A stretch of DNA of 64,000 nucleotides from Microbacterium croceum. GTDB lineage: Bacteria > Actinomycetota > Actinomycetes > Actinomycetales > Microbacteriaceae. The translations under genes were made by a program, and so were the position numbers. The stretch spans positions 1,116,001-1,180,000 of the forward strand of contig NZ_JAHWXN010000001.1 of NCBI RefSeq assembly GCF_023091245.1, written 5' to 3'. Each line of letters begins with the position of its first letter. The stretch's first letter is position 1. The notes beneath the pieces were generated by a model. It was not told the origin of the DNA. It saw only the letters and a program-made list of their open reading frames with translations, and did not search any database. Shown in pieces: positions 24,549 through 32,727 of this stretch.

Positions 24549-24836
24549 ATGGCCGATTTCGGTGCGTCTTATGCGGAGATGGAGCAGGTGGCGTCGTCGC
24601 TGTCGCAGGCTCGTGATGACATTCAGGGTCAGTTGGACACGCTGAAGGGTCAGGTGGACACTCTTCTGGGTGAGGACTTCAAGACGCAGCACGCGTCGGG
24701 CAAGTTCGGTGAGGGGTACACGGAGCTGACGACGGGTCTGAAGACGGCGGTGGACGGCATCAATGACATGTCCGAGTCGCTGCTGGGCATGATGCGTGCG
24801 ATCCAGGACCTGGACCAGCAGCTCGCCGGCAGCTGA
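24549..24836 (+). CDS. WXG100-family protein, copy 2
   Basis: A 95-aa protein, identical in sequence to the product of 23062-23349; all nucleotide differences are synonymous. Same GGAGG and ATG placement, same missing WxG turn. Two identical copies raise the dose of a structural or co-secreted component. Each has its own promoter-like element and its own terminator, so they are likely co-regulated but transcribed separately. This copy directly precedes the small YxxxD protein and the hydrolase effector candidate. Confidence 0.88.
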   Translation: MADFGASYAEMEQVASSLSQARDDIQGQLDTLKGQVDTLLGEDFKTQHASGKFGEGYTELTTGLKTAVDGINDMSESLLGMMRAIQDLDQQLAGS

Positions 24837-24854
24837 ACCACCGTGTTCCCGGTG

Positions 24855-24882
24855 AGGGGCTGACGGGAGACTGTCGGCCCCT
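24855..24882 (+). terminator. Hairpin terminator after WXG100 copy 2
   Basis: Arms 24855-24864 and 24873-24882 (AGGGGCTGAC / GTCGGCCCCT, one G-T wobble) with an 8-nt loop and a short T-tract. It begins 18 bp after the stop. It differs in sequence from the terminator of copy 1. Confidence 0.65.
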
Positions 24883-24921
24883 TTCCGTCACGCACATCCA
24901 ATATTCGTCGGGGGGCGAACC

Positions 24922-25215
24922 ATGAGCGATGTCGAGATCTTCTACGCCGAGTTGAACGACGCGTCCAGCGCGCTCACCGCGGCCACGTACGAGGTCCTGA
25001 TGGAGGCCGCGAACGTCATCGGCGAAGACACCGGGGTCGAGAATCCCGCGCAGCGCGCCGCACTCCGTCTCGAGATGCACCGACGCCTCACCGCCCTGCA
25101 CGACGCGGCGTACGACCGCAACGAAGCCGCCGATGCTCTCGCTGCCGCGATCACCGACATCGCGAACAAGTACACCGAGCTCGACACCGAGCTCACCGGG
25201 GGAGACCGCTCATGA
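24922..25215 (+). CDS. Small helical protein with YxxxD secretion motif
   Basis: A 97-aa helical-hairpin protein of ESAT-6-like size without WxG. The second helix ends with Y84-T-E-L-D88, a YxxxD motif, which is the established general secretion signal of type VII substrates in actinobacteria. The stop overlaps the hydrolase ATG (ATGA), so the two are translationally coupled and probably form an exported heterodimer: the small protein supplies the signal, the large one the activity. The pairing is inference based on known PE/PPE and EsxA/B logic. ATG 24922 is preceded by a GGGGGCG stretch. Confidence 0.75.
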   Translation: MSDVEIFYAELNDASSALTAATYEVLMEAANVIGEDTGVENPAQRAALRLEMHRRLTALHDAAYDRNEAADALAAAITDIANKYTELDTELTGGDRS

Positions 25216-26876
25216 CGCTCACCTCGCCGAACCGCGGCTACCCGCTCGAACGCCTCGAGGGCAACAGCGGATCGATGGCGTACTGGAGCGGCCTGTTCAC
25301 GCGCGTCGCGGATCGACTCGGTGACCTACGCACGGCGGTGCAGTCCGCCCACGACCTTCCCGGCGTCGGCAGGGCCGTCACCGCGGTGCGCACCGACGCG
25401 AGCGACCTCTCCGGACTGCTCCCGGCCGACATCGCCGAGGCGCAGCTGCTCGCCGGAGTCATGCAGCGCTACGCCGACGCCTTCGACGCGCACGCGAAGC
25501 CGGCCAACGACCTGATCGACGACATCGAGACCGCCCACGCGGAGTGGTCGCGCCTGAACATGGCCGCCGACCACGCCGGTCGTGCGGCGATGGCCGCCGC
25601 CTACGGCGATGACCAGGACAAGATCGACGACACGAACGATGCGGTGACCGAGGCGATCGGCGACCGGGATGCCGCGAAGGAGGCGCTGGACGCCCTCTGG
25701 ACGCAGTACGAGGGGTACTACGGCGACTGGGACACCGCGTACGCCGCCGCGCTCTCGGAACTCGCCGGTGGTGGTGGGACCGTGCTGACGAACGAGGCGC
25801 GCGATCTCCTCGACGCGCTGCTCGCGGCCACGAGCCCGGAGGACATCTACCGGCTCTGGCTGGAGAACCCCGAGCTGCAGGACGAGATCATCAAGAGCCA
25901 TCCCGAGATCATCGGCAACCTCGACGGCATCCCCTGGGACGTGCGGGCGACGGTCAACAAGGCGCGGCTGGACGAGCTGCTCGAGACCGAGCCCGAGGGG
26001 CCGCATCGGGATGAGCTCGAAGCGATCGTGCGGGCGCTGAACGCGGCGGGAACTCCGAAGCCGAACCTGATCAGCTTCGATCCGGACGGCTCGGAGCAGG
26101 TCACCGCAGCGCTTGCCTACGGCGATCTGTCCACAGCATCCGAGATCAACACGCTGATCCCTGGGATGAAGGGCAACGTAGGCGATCTCTTCTCCTGGGG
26201 GGAATCGGCGAAGGCGCTCAATGACTCGGTCGGTCCCGGGTCTGCCACCGTGGTGTGGTTCGGCTACGACACGCCGGAGCTGCTGGAAGAGCCTGCGATG
26301 GACCGGGCGCAGGATGGCGCGGCGGCGTTGCGTTCGTATCTGCTCGCGGTGCGCGCGCTGTCGCCCGATGCCGACGTCAACGTGATCGCGCATTCGTACG
26401 GGTCCACCACGGCCGCACTGGCGATCGGCTCGCAGCCGGACGGACTCGGTGTCACCTCGTTCATCGCGGTCGGTTCCGCCGGCTTCCCGAACGATCCCAC
26501 CGTGGTCGAGAACCTGACCAACGGCAAGCCGCCGCAGATCTATGCGACCATCTCCGAGGACGATGCGATCGCTCGGATCGGCCGGGCTACGGCCCCCGGG
26601 CATCCTGTCAGCCCCGAGCGGCTGCCGGGCACTACCGTGTTCGACAGCGATGGCGGAGTTGATTCATCCGGGGGGAGCCTTCCCTCGGCGACCGGGCACG
26701 ATGCCCTCGGGCCCGGTGCCTACCTGGAGCCGGGGTCCGAATCGTTCTATAACGTGTCGGAGATCATCCAGACCGGGCAGCCGGGCACGGAGCGCGGAGG
26801 CGAAGGCAGCACGCAGGGATTCTGGGATGCGGACAACTGGTGGATCAGCGATGAGTATGCGCTCATCGACTTCTGA
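25212..26876 (+). CDS. Helical-module alpha/beta hydrolase (DUF1023 type), candidate type VII effector
   Basis: A 554-aa protein. Residues 1-185 form a helical module similar to that of the protein at 20327 (shared Y-x-x-W-x-x-A-Y block near 175). A linker follows, then an alpha/beta hydrolase domain from about residue 280. The nucleophile elbow is AHSYGS with S395. A GHD near the C-terminus (ATGHDALGPG) supplies a probable catalytic His. Likely lipase or esterase activity; the substrate is unknown. No signal peptide is present, so export would depend on the type VII system and its coupled partner at 24922. A fossil of a second copy of its C-terminal region lies at 28359-28485. Confidence 0.85.
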   Translation: MTLTSPNRGYPLERLEGNSGSMAYWSGLFTRVADRLGDLRTAVQSAHDLPGVGRAVTAVRTDASDLSGLLPADIAEAQLLAGVMQRYADAFDAHAKPANDLIDDIETAHAEWSRLNMAADHAGRAAMAAAYGDDQDKIDDTNDAVTEAIGDRDAAKEALDALWTQYEGYYGDWDTAYAAALSELAGGGGTVLTNEARDLLDALLAATSPEDIYRLWLENPELQDEIIKSHPEIIGNLDGIPWDVRATVNKARLDELLETEPEGPHRDELEAIVRALNAAGTPKPNLISFDPDGSEQVTAALAYGDLSTASEINTLIPGMKGNVGDLFSWGESAKALNDSVGPGSATVVWFGYDTPELLEEPAMDRAQDGAAALRSYLLAVRALSPDADVNVIAHSYGSTTAALAIGSQPDGLGVTSFIAVGSAGFPNDPTVVENLTNGKPPQIYATISEDDAIARIGRATAPGHPVSPERLPGTTVFDSDGGVDSSGGSLPSATGHDALGPGAYLEPGSESFYNVSEIIQTGQPGTERGGEGSTQGFWDADNWWISDEYALIDF

Positions 26877-26890
26877 GCGGATGGTGACGG

Positions 26891-27598
26891 ATGCGCGGTA
26901 AGTGGCAGCGCGGACTGATGGCGGCAGCAGCCGTCGGATTGGTGATGACGATGACGAGCTGTGGGTCGGCGCCTGAGGGCGATGCGCTGTATCGCGAGGG
27001 GGAGAAGAACTACGTCGCTTATGCCACGGTCATGCACTCCGTGATCATGGCCGTGCATGAGGGGGACTGGGCCGTGGATCAGGGCTCCTTCGGCGCGTCG
27101 CCGATTCCCTGTCGCATCAACGGCGAGCTGACGGGGTACACGTTCTCCTGGGCGCGGGTGCTGGAGCCCGAGGAGGCGATCGATGTGGACGCCGTCGTCG
27201 CTGCCGCGACCAAGGCCTTCGAGGACGCCGGGGTGGAGGCCAGCACGGCGAAGTTCGGTGAGGGAGATCGCCAGGAGGTGAACGTCATCGGCACGGGCGG
27301 CGACGTCGGTCGTGGTGTGGTGACGATCCGTCCTGGTCGGAATCAGATCCGGGCGTCAGCAACCCCCGGCTGCATTCCCGGCGATGCTGCGGATCTCTCC
27401 GATATGGTCTTCGGTGGCGAGCTCGCCGATGACGGGGCGTCGCTGCGCTTCCCCGCGTTCGAGGGCCCGGACTGGCAGCCGCGGTTCTACTTCCCCGAGG
27501 GGAGCCCGATCTACGTCAACGAGGACGGTACGCCTGTCGAGCCGCAGCCGACGACCACCGAGTTCCCCGTGGCGCCCTACGGTGGCGCCGCGTCCTGA
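26891..27598 (+). CDS. Lipoprotein, family member 1
   Basis: A 235-aa predicted lipoprotein with a signal peptide ending in the lipobox MTSC. The mature part begins GSAPEGDALYREGEKNY, followed by an alpha/beta domain and a Pro-rich tail. No known domain. It shares the start of the mature region, the central GEGDR...N-VI block and the FYFPxG-PxYxNED segment with the lipoproteins at 27634 and 28500. Encoded 14 bp after the hydrolase. A surface-anchored protector against, or cofactor for, the hydrolase is possible (immunity lipoproteins are known for exported enzymes), but nothing in the sequence proves it. Confidence 0.78.
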   Translation: MRGKWQRGLMAAAAVGLVMTMTSCGSAPEGDALYREGEKNYVAYATVMHSVIMAVHEGDWAVDQGSFGASPIPCRINGELTGYTFSWARVLEPEEAIDVDAVVAAATKAFEDAGVEASTAKFGEGDRQEVNVIGTGGDVGRGVVTIRPGRNQIRASATPGCIPGDAADLSDMVFGGELADDGASLRFPAFEGPDWQPRFYFPEGSPIYVNEDGTPVEPQPTTTEFPVAPYGGAAS

Positions 27599-27633
27599 CA
27601 GCCGGGTTCTGCTTGGATACTAGGGTGGCAGCC

Positions 27634-28326
27634 ATGCGTTACGCGTGGGCGGTCGTGGCCGCCGGATTGGTGCTGGTGATGACCGGATGTGCTGCGCAGG
27701 CGGCTCCCGAAGGCGATGAGCTGTATCGCGACGGAGAGAAGCGCTATCTCACGATGGCGAACACGATGCACACCGTCCTGATGGGTGTGCACGAGGGCGT
27801 GTGGGACGTGCCGATCGGGGGCTACGGAGCCTTCCCGATCGCGTGCGATCTCGGCCATGCCGACGATGGCTACCGTTTCGCGTACCGACGTTCCGTGGCG
27901 TTGTCTGACGTCGACGGACAGGCCCTCAGCGACGCGGCCGTCAAGGCGTTCGCGGATGCCGGCTTGGAGTCGGATACGGCCGTCTACGGCGAGGGGGACC
28001 GCGCCGAGTGGAATGTCATCGCCGAGGACGACGCGGTGGGCCGAGCCGTCGTGACCATCCGGCCGGCAGAGGGCACGGTGACGGCATCGGCCGACACCCC
28101 GTGCATGCCGGGAGATTCTGATGCTCTCTCGGCGATGGTCGGCGATGACGAGAACCGTGGGGACGACATCCTGACGTGGCGTTCGATCCCGGCGACAGAA
28201 GGCGTGGATTCGGTGCCGCAGTTCTACTTCCCCGCTGGCGGACCGGTGTACTTCAACGAGGACGAGAGCGTGGTCGAGCCGCAGCCCGTGGTGACGGATC
28301 CGCCGAAGGCGCCCTTCGGGAGCTGA
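27634..28326 (+). CDS. Lipoprotein, family member 2
   Basis: A 230-aa lipoprotein starting at ATG 27634: MRYAWAVVAAGL then the lipobox MTGC. ATG 27634 is preferred over TTG 27613 and GTG 27625 because it gives a standard-length signal peptide and lies 7 nt after TAGGGT, a likely -10 of a leaderless transcript. It is closely related to the third member over its full length (FYFPAGGPVYFNEDES and the PVVTDPPKAP tail) and less so to the first. Function unknown. It may have arisen by tandem duplication of a hydrolase-lipoprotein unit. Confidence 0.78.
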   Translation: MRYAWAVVAAGLVLVMTGCAAQAAPEGDELYRDGEKRYLTMANTMHTVLMGVHEGVWDVPIGGYGAFPIACDLGHADDGYRFAYRRSVALSDVDGQALSDAAVKAFADAGLESDTAVYGEGDRAEWNVIAEDDAVGRAVVTIRPAEGTVTASADTPCMPGDSDALSAMVGDDENRGDDILTWRSIPATEGVDSVPQFYFPAGGPVYFNEDESVVEPQPVVTDPPKAPFGS

Positions 28327-28358
28327 GGCGGGCGAGCCGGTCGTTCCGGCAGTCGTCG

Positions 28359-28485
28359 AACGCGCCGCAGATCTACTCGACACTCTCGGACGATGCCGTC
28401 GCGCGGCTTGGTCGGGCCACATCGTCGGCGCACCCGGTCAGCCCGGAGATGTTGCCGGGCGTGACCGTGTTCGACAGCGACAGCG
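28359..28485 (+). pseudogene. Fossil fragment of a DUF1023-type hydrolase gene
   Basis: About 42 codons in frame match the hydrolase at 25212 (PQIYATISEDDAIARIGRAT there, PQIYSTLSDDAVARLGRAT here, then HPVSPE, LPG and TVFDSD in both). There is no start codon, nucleophile or upstream homology. It is open into the third lipoprotein gene but has no independent function. It is a remnant of a deleted hydrolase copy that once preceded the third lipoprotein. Confidence 0.8.
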
Positions 28486-28499
28486 ACAGGGGTAAGACG

Positions 28500-29207
28500 A
28501 TGATGCGAAGTGTGTGGGTGGCTGTGGCTGCCGGATTGGTGTTGATGATGACCGGATGTGCCGCGCAGCCTGTCCCTGAAGGCGATGAGCTCTACCGGGA
28601 GGGGGAGAAGCACTACGTGGCGATGGCGTCCACGATGCACGACATCATCATGGATATTCATGCGGGGGACTGGGAGATCCCGTTCGGCGGTCATGGAGCT
28701 GTCCCCGGGGACTGCGATGAGGGTGTCGCGGATGATGGTTACAGCTTCCATTACCGCCGCACAGTGGACATGGTGGACCTGGTGGATATGGATCCGCAGA
28801 CGATCAGTGATCGTGCTGTCGCTGCGTTCACGAAGGTGGGCTTGGAGCCGGTGACATCGATCTATGGGGAAGGGGGCGATCGGCCGCAGTGGAACATCAT
28901 CGCCGAAGACGACACCGCCGGCAGCATCTTTGTCGAGATTCATCCGGCCGAGGGGTGGGTCGGCGCGTCCGCCGACTCCCCCTGCTATCCCGGCGATAGC
29001 GATGACCTCGGCTGGATGGTGACTGATGACGGGAACCGGAGCAACGATGATGTGGTCTGGCAAACGCTCCCGGCGTTCGAGGGAGTCGATTCGGTGCCGC
29101 AGTTCTACTTCCCCGCCGGTGGCCCGGTGTATTTCAACGAGGACGAGTCACCTGTCATCCCGCAGCCTGTCGTCACGGACCCGCCGAAGGCGCCCTACGG
29201 GAGCTGA
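28500..29207 (+). CDS. Lipoprotein, family member 3
   Basis: A 235-aa lipoprotein; tandem ATGs at 28500 and 28503, either of which gives a normal signal peptide ending in MTGC. The mature protein begins AAQPVPEGDELYREGEKHY and closely follows member 2. A reading frame continues upstream into the hydrolase fossil, but the signal peptide fixes the real start. Together with 26891 and 27634 it forms a three-gene family downstream of the hydrolase. It ends 15 bp from the convergent resolvase-like gene. Confidence 0.78.
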   Translation: MMRSVWVAVAAGLVLMMTGCAAQPVPEGDELYREGEKHYVAMASTMHDIIMDIHAGDWEIPFGGHGAVPGDCDEGVADDGYSFHYRRTVDMVDLVDMDPQTISDRAVAAFTKVGLEPVTSIYGEGGDRPQWNIIAEDDTAGSIFVEIHPAEGWVGASADSPCYPGDSDDLGWMVTDDGNRSNDDVVWQTLPAFEGVDSVPQFYFPAGGPVYFNEDESPVIPQPVVTDPPKAPYGS

Positions 29208-29222
29208 GGCGGCGGAGGGCGC

Positions 29223-29696
29223 TCAGCGCGCCGCAGCGTCGGCCAGGTGCCGCGCGTCGTGGTTCAGGACCTTCACGATGATGCCGTGACGGCGCAGCTC
29301 CGCGGCCGTGCGAGCCCCCTCGTCGGCGTCGAGGCCGAGTGCCTTGATGTTCGCGACGACCACGACATCACCCTCTCGCAGGGTCGAGATGAGGCGCGCG
29401 AGGCGGTCGTTCCAGCTCTCCAGGATGTCGGGCGCCGGATGACGGAAGCCCTCGATCGGCACGCCGAAGCGGGTCAGGTCGTCACGCTGCTCGACGACAG
29501 ACGGCATCCCTTCGCGAGCGACGACCAGGCCGACCAGACGCGAGCCGGCGGGCCGCGCGATCCAGAAGTTGCGGTTCTGCTGCAGCTCGGTGAAGCACTT
29601 CGGGCACTGCGCCGCATCGTGGGGCAGGTGCAGCGGACTGGTGAGGGCGTCGTCGACGGATGCCGCCACCTTCGTGGGATCGATCGTCTCGCTCAT
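29223..29696 (-). CDS. Resolvase-fold-like protein lacking the catalytic serine, with CPKC
   Basis: A 157-aa protein starting at ATG 29696. Residues about 30-50 contain CPKC, possibly half of a zinc site. Residues about 55-150 follow the layout of the N-terminal domain of small serine recombinases: LVGLVVAREGM, then EQRDDLTRFGV, then STLREGDVVVVANIKALG, then AAELRRHGI. The catalytic Ser (in RVSTxxQ) and the DRLxR arginines are absent. It therefore cannot act as a normal resolvase and may be a repurposed fold. No DNA-binding tail and no mobile-element context are seen. It lies 53 bp downstream of mdh on the same strand. Confidence 0.6.
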   Translation of the reverse strand: MSETIDPTKVAASVDDALTSPLHLPHDAAQCPKCFTELQQNRNFWIARPAGSRLVGLVVAREGMPSVVEQRDDLTRFGVPIEGFRHPAPDILESWNDRLARLISTLREGDVVVVANIKALGLDADEGARTAAELRRHGIIVKVLNHDARHLADAAAR

Positions 29697-29749
29697 CGCG
29701 CACCTCCGCACCCATTCTGCCCTGTTCTGCCGTGATTCGGCGACCGGTG

Positions 29750-30748
<999 letters not shown>

Positions 30749-30790
30749 CTACGTCCGTTCCGGGTCGGCTGTCGGAGTACCCTCTCTCTC

Positions 30791-31669
30791 ATGACCTTCA
30801 ACCCCGACGCCGACCTCTCCGGCAACACGACGCGTCGCCGTGGGCGCACGGCCGCCGTCGCCGGTGGTGCGGGTGTCGGCGTGCTCGCCCTCATCGCGCT
30901 CATCGCCGGTCCGCTGCTCGGCATCGACCTCACGGGGTTGCTCGGGGGGATCTCGCAGCCGAGCGGGTCGGGAACCGGCGACAGCTCTGTGATCGAGAAC
31001 TGCGACACCGGGCAGGACGCCAATGAGAACGTCGACTGTCGCATGGCCGGCGCGCAACTCGCGCTCGACGCCTTCTGGGAGAAGAACGTCGACGGCTACC
31101 GCGCCCCGCAGCTCATCGTCGTCGATGGTGCCACAGGCACGGCCTGCGGCACGGCCTCCAACGCCGTCGGCCCGTTCTACTGCCCCGGTGATGAGACGGT
31201 CTACATCGATCCGACGTTCTTCGACCTCATGCGGCAGCAGTTCGGCGCATCGGCGGGCAACCTCGCGCAGCTGTACATCGTGGGTCACGAATGGGGCCAC
31301 CACATCCAGTACATCACCGGGGTCATGGACCGTTACCCGAACGACGGGACGGGGGCGGCGAGCAACGGCGTGCGAACCGAACTCCAGGCGGACTGCTACG
31401 CCGGAGCATGGATCGCGCGGATGTCGGAGGACGAGGGCCCGGACGGAGTCCCCTACCTCCAGCCATCCACTGAGGAACAACGTGTGGATGCGCTCAACGC
31501 GGCATTCACGGTCGGCGACGACCATATTCAGGCGCAATCCGGCTCCATCAACCCCGAGAGCTTCACCCACGGAACCAGCGACCAGCGGCAGGGGTGGTTC
31601 GCGAACGGCTACACCAACGGGCTCGGTGTCTGCGAGCAGGCACTCACTGCTGCCGACGGCGACCTGTAA
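30791..31669 (+). CDS. Neutral zinc metallopeptidase (YpfJ type)
   Basis: A 292-aa protein. A cytosolic basic N-terminus (NTTRRRGR) leads to one membrane helix (about residues 20-42) and an extracytoplasmic metallopeptidase domain. The zinc motif is H166-E-W-G-H170 in VGHEWGHHIQ, with a downstream ELQADCYAGAW that probably supplies the third ligand. Two Cys pairs could form disulfides. The start is ATG 30791, seven nt after TACCCT, which suggests a leaderless message; a longer upstream frame runs antisense to mdh and is rejected. Substrate unknown. Confidence 0.9.
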   Translation: MTFNPDADLSGNTTRRRGRTAAVAGGAGVGVLALIALIAGPLLGIDLTGLLGGISQPSGSGTGDSSVIENCDTGQDANENVDCRMAGAQLALDAFWEKNVDGYRAPQLIVVDGATGTACGTASNAVGPFYCPGDETVYIDPTFFDLMRQQFGASAGNLAQLYIVGHEWGHHIQYITGVMDRYPNDGTGAASNGVRTELQADCYAGAWIARMSEDEGPDGVPYLQPSTEEQRVDALNAAFTVGDDHIQAQSGSINPESFTHGTSDQRQGWFANGYTNGLGVCEQALTAADGDL

Positions 31670-31736
31670 TCCCCGCTGACCGGGTCCTCCCGGGGTAGCG
31701 TGGAATCCGTAGTCTTCTTTCCGGGCTGGGGGCACA

Positions 31737-32705
31737 ATGACGATGAACCTGGATGCGCTGTATCCGCCGATCGAGCCGTACGAGTCGGGCGAGCTCCTCG
31801 TCGGCGACGGCCACCGCCTGTACTGGGAGGTCAGCGGAAACCCCGAGGGAAGGCCGGTCGTCTTCCTGCACGGCGGCCCGGGCAGCGGTACCTCGCCGTG
31901 GCAGCGTCGCTTCTTCGACCCCGAGAAGTACCGCATCGTGCTGTTCGACCAGCGCGGATGCGGGAAGAGCACCCCGCATGCGGGAGAGCCTGGTGCGGAT
32001 CTGCGTCACATCACCACGGCCCACCTGATCGCCGACATCGAGCTGCTGCGCAAGAACCTGGGCGTCGAGCAGTGGCAGGTCTTCGGTGGCTCCTGGGGCA
32101 GTGCGCTCGCGCTCGCCTACGCACAGGCGCATCCGAATGCCGTCTCGGCGCTCGTGCTCCGCGGCATCTTCACGCTGCGGCGTATGGAGCTGGAGTGGTT
32201 CTACGAGGGCGGAGCCGCGGCATTGTTCCCCGACCTGTGGGAGAGCTTCATCGCGCCGATCCCGGTACTGGAGCGCTCGCACATGATCGACGCGTATCAC
32301 CGGCGGCTCTTCGACCCCGACCCCGCCGTGCACGTGCCCGCTGCGATCGCCTGGTCGACCTGGGAGGCCTCGACCGTCACGCTGCGTCCCGACACCGAGC
32401 AGATCGCCGCGATGTCCGACCCGCGCGCTGCCACCGCCTTCGCCCGGATCGAGAACCACTTCTTCGTGAACCGGGGCTGGTGGACCGAGGGGCAGCTGCT
32501 CGCCGGCATCGATGCGATCCGGCACATCCCCGCCGTCATCGTGCAGGGCCGGCATGACGTCTGCACGCCGATGATGACCGCCTGGGATCTGCACCGGGCC
32601 TGGCCGGAGGCCGAGTTCGTGGTGGTCGACGACGCCGGGCACTCGGCGGCAGAGCCCGGCATCCAGCAGGCGCTGCGCGACGCGACCGACCTGTTCTCCT
32701 TCTGA
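31737..32705 (+). CDS. pip: Proline iminopeptidase
   Basis: A 322-aa alpha/beta hydrolase of peptidase family S33, releasing N-terminal proline from peptides in the cytosol. It has the HGGPG oxyanion motif and DQRGCGKS, with the nucleophile S119 in GGSWGS. A late catalytic Asp is likely in GRHDVCTP, and the His in DDAGHSA. Length and motifs are typical. ATG 31737 has GGGGG about 5 nt upstream; a second in-frame ATG is at 31743. TAGCGT at 31696 is a possible -10. It ends 22 bp from the convergent aldehyde dehydrogenase gene with no obvious hairpin. Confidence 0.95.
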   Translation: MTMNLDALYPPIEPYESGELLVGDGHRLYWEVSGNPEGRPVVFLHGGPGSGTSPWQRRFFDPEKYRIVLFDQRGCGKSTPHAGEPGADLRHITTAHLIADIELLRKNLGVEQWQVFGGSWGSALALAYAQAHPNAVSALVLRGIFTLRRMELEWFYEGGAAALFPDLWESFIAPIPVLERSHMIDAYHRRLFDPDPAVHVPAAIAWSTWEASTVTLRPDTEQIAAMSDPRAATAFARIENHFFVNRGWWTEGQLLAGIDAIRHIPAVIVQGRHDVCTPMMTAWDLHRAWPEAEFVVVDDAGHSAAEPGIQQALRDATDLFSF

Positions 32706-32727
32706 CGTCGGCCGCTGCGCCCGGGGT

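Larger units (their letters stand above)
24448..24836 (+). repeat. 389-bp direct repeat, copy 2 (promoter plus WXG100 gene)
   Basis: Second copy of the unit at 22961-23349. Flanking sequences diverge immediately outside both ends, and the downstream terminators differ between copies. Confidence 0.9.

Noticed and set aside
29223..29696. Mobile element or integration site suggested by the resolvase-like protein
   Set aside because: Catalytic residues are missing, there are no flanking repeats, and the neighbours are housekeeping genes.
31670..31705. Possible hairpin (CCGGG-TCCT-CCCGG) after the metallopeptidase gene
   Set aside because: The core arm is only five base pairs with imperfect extension; too weak to call a terminator.
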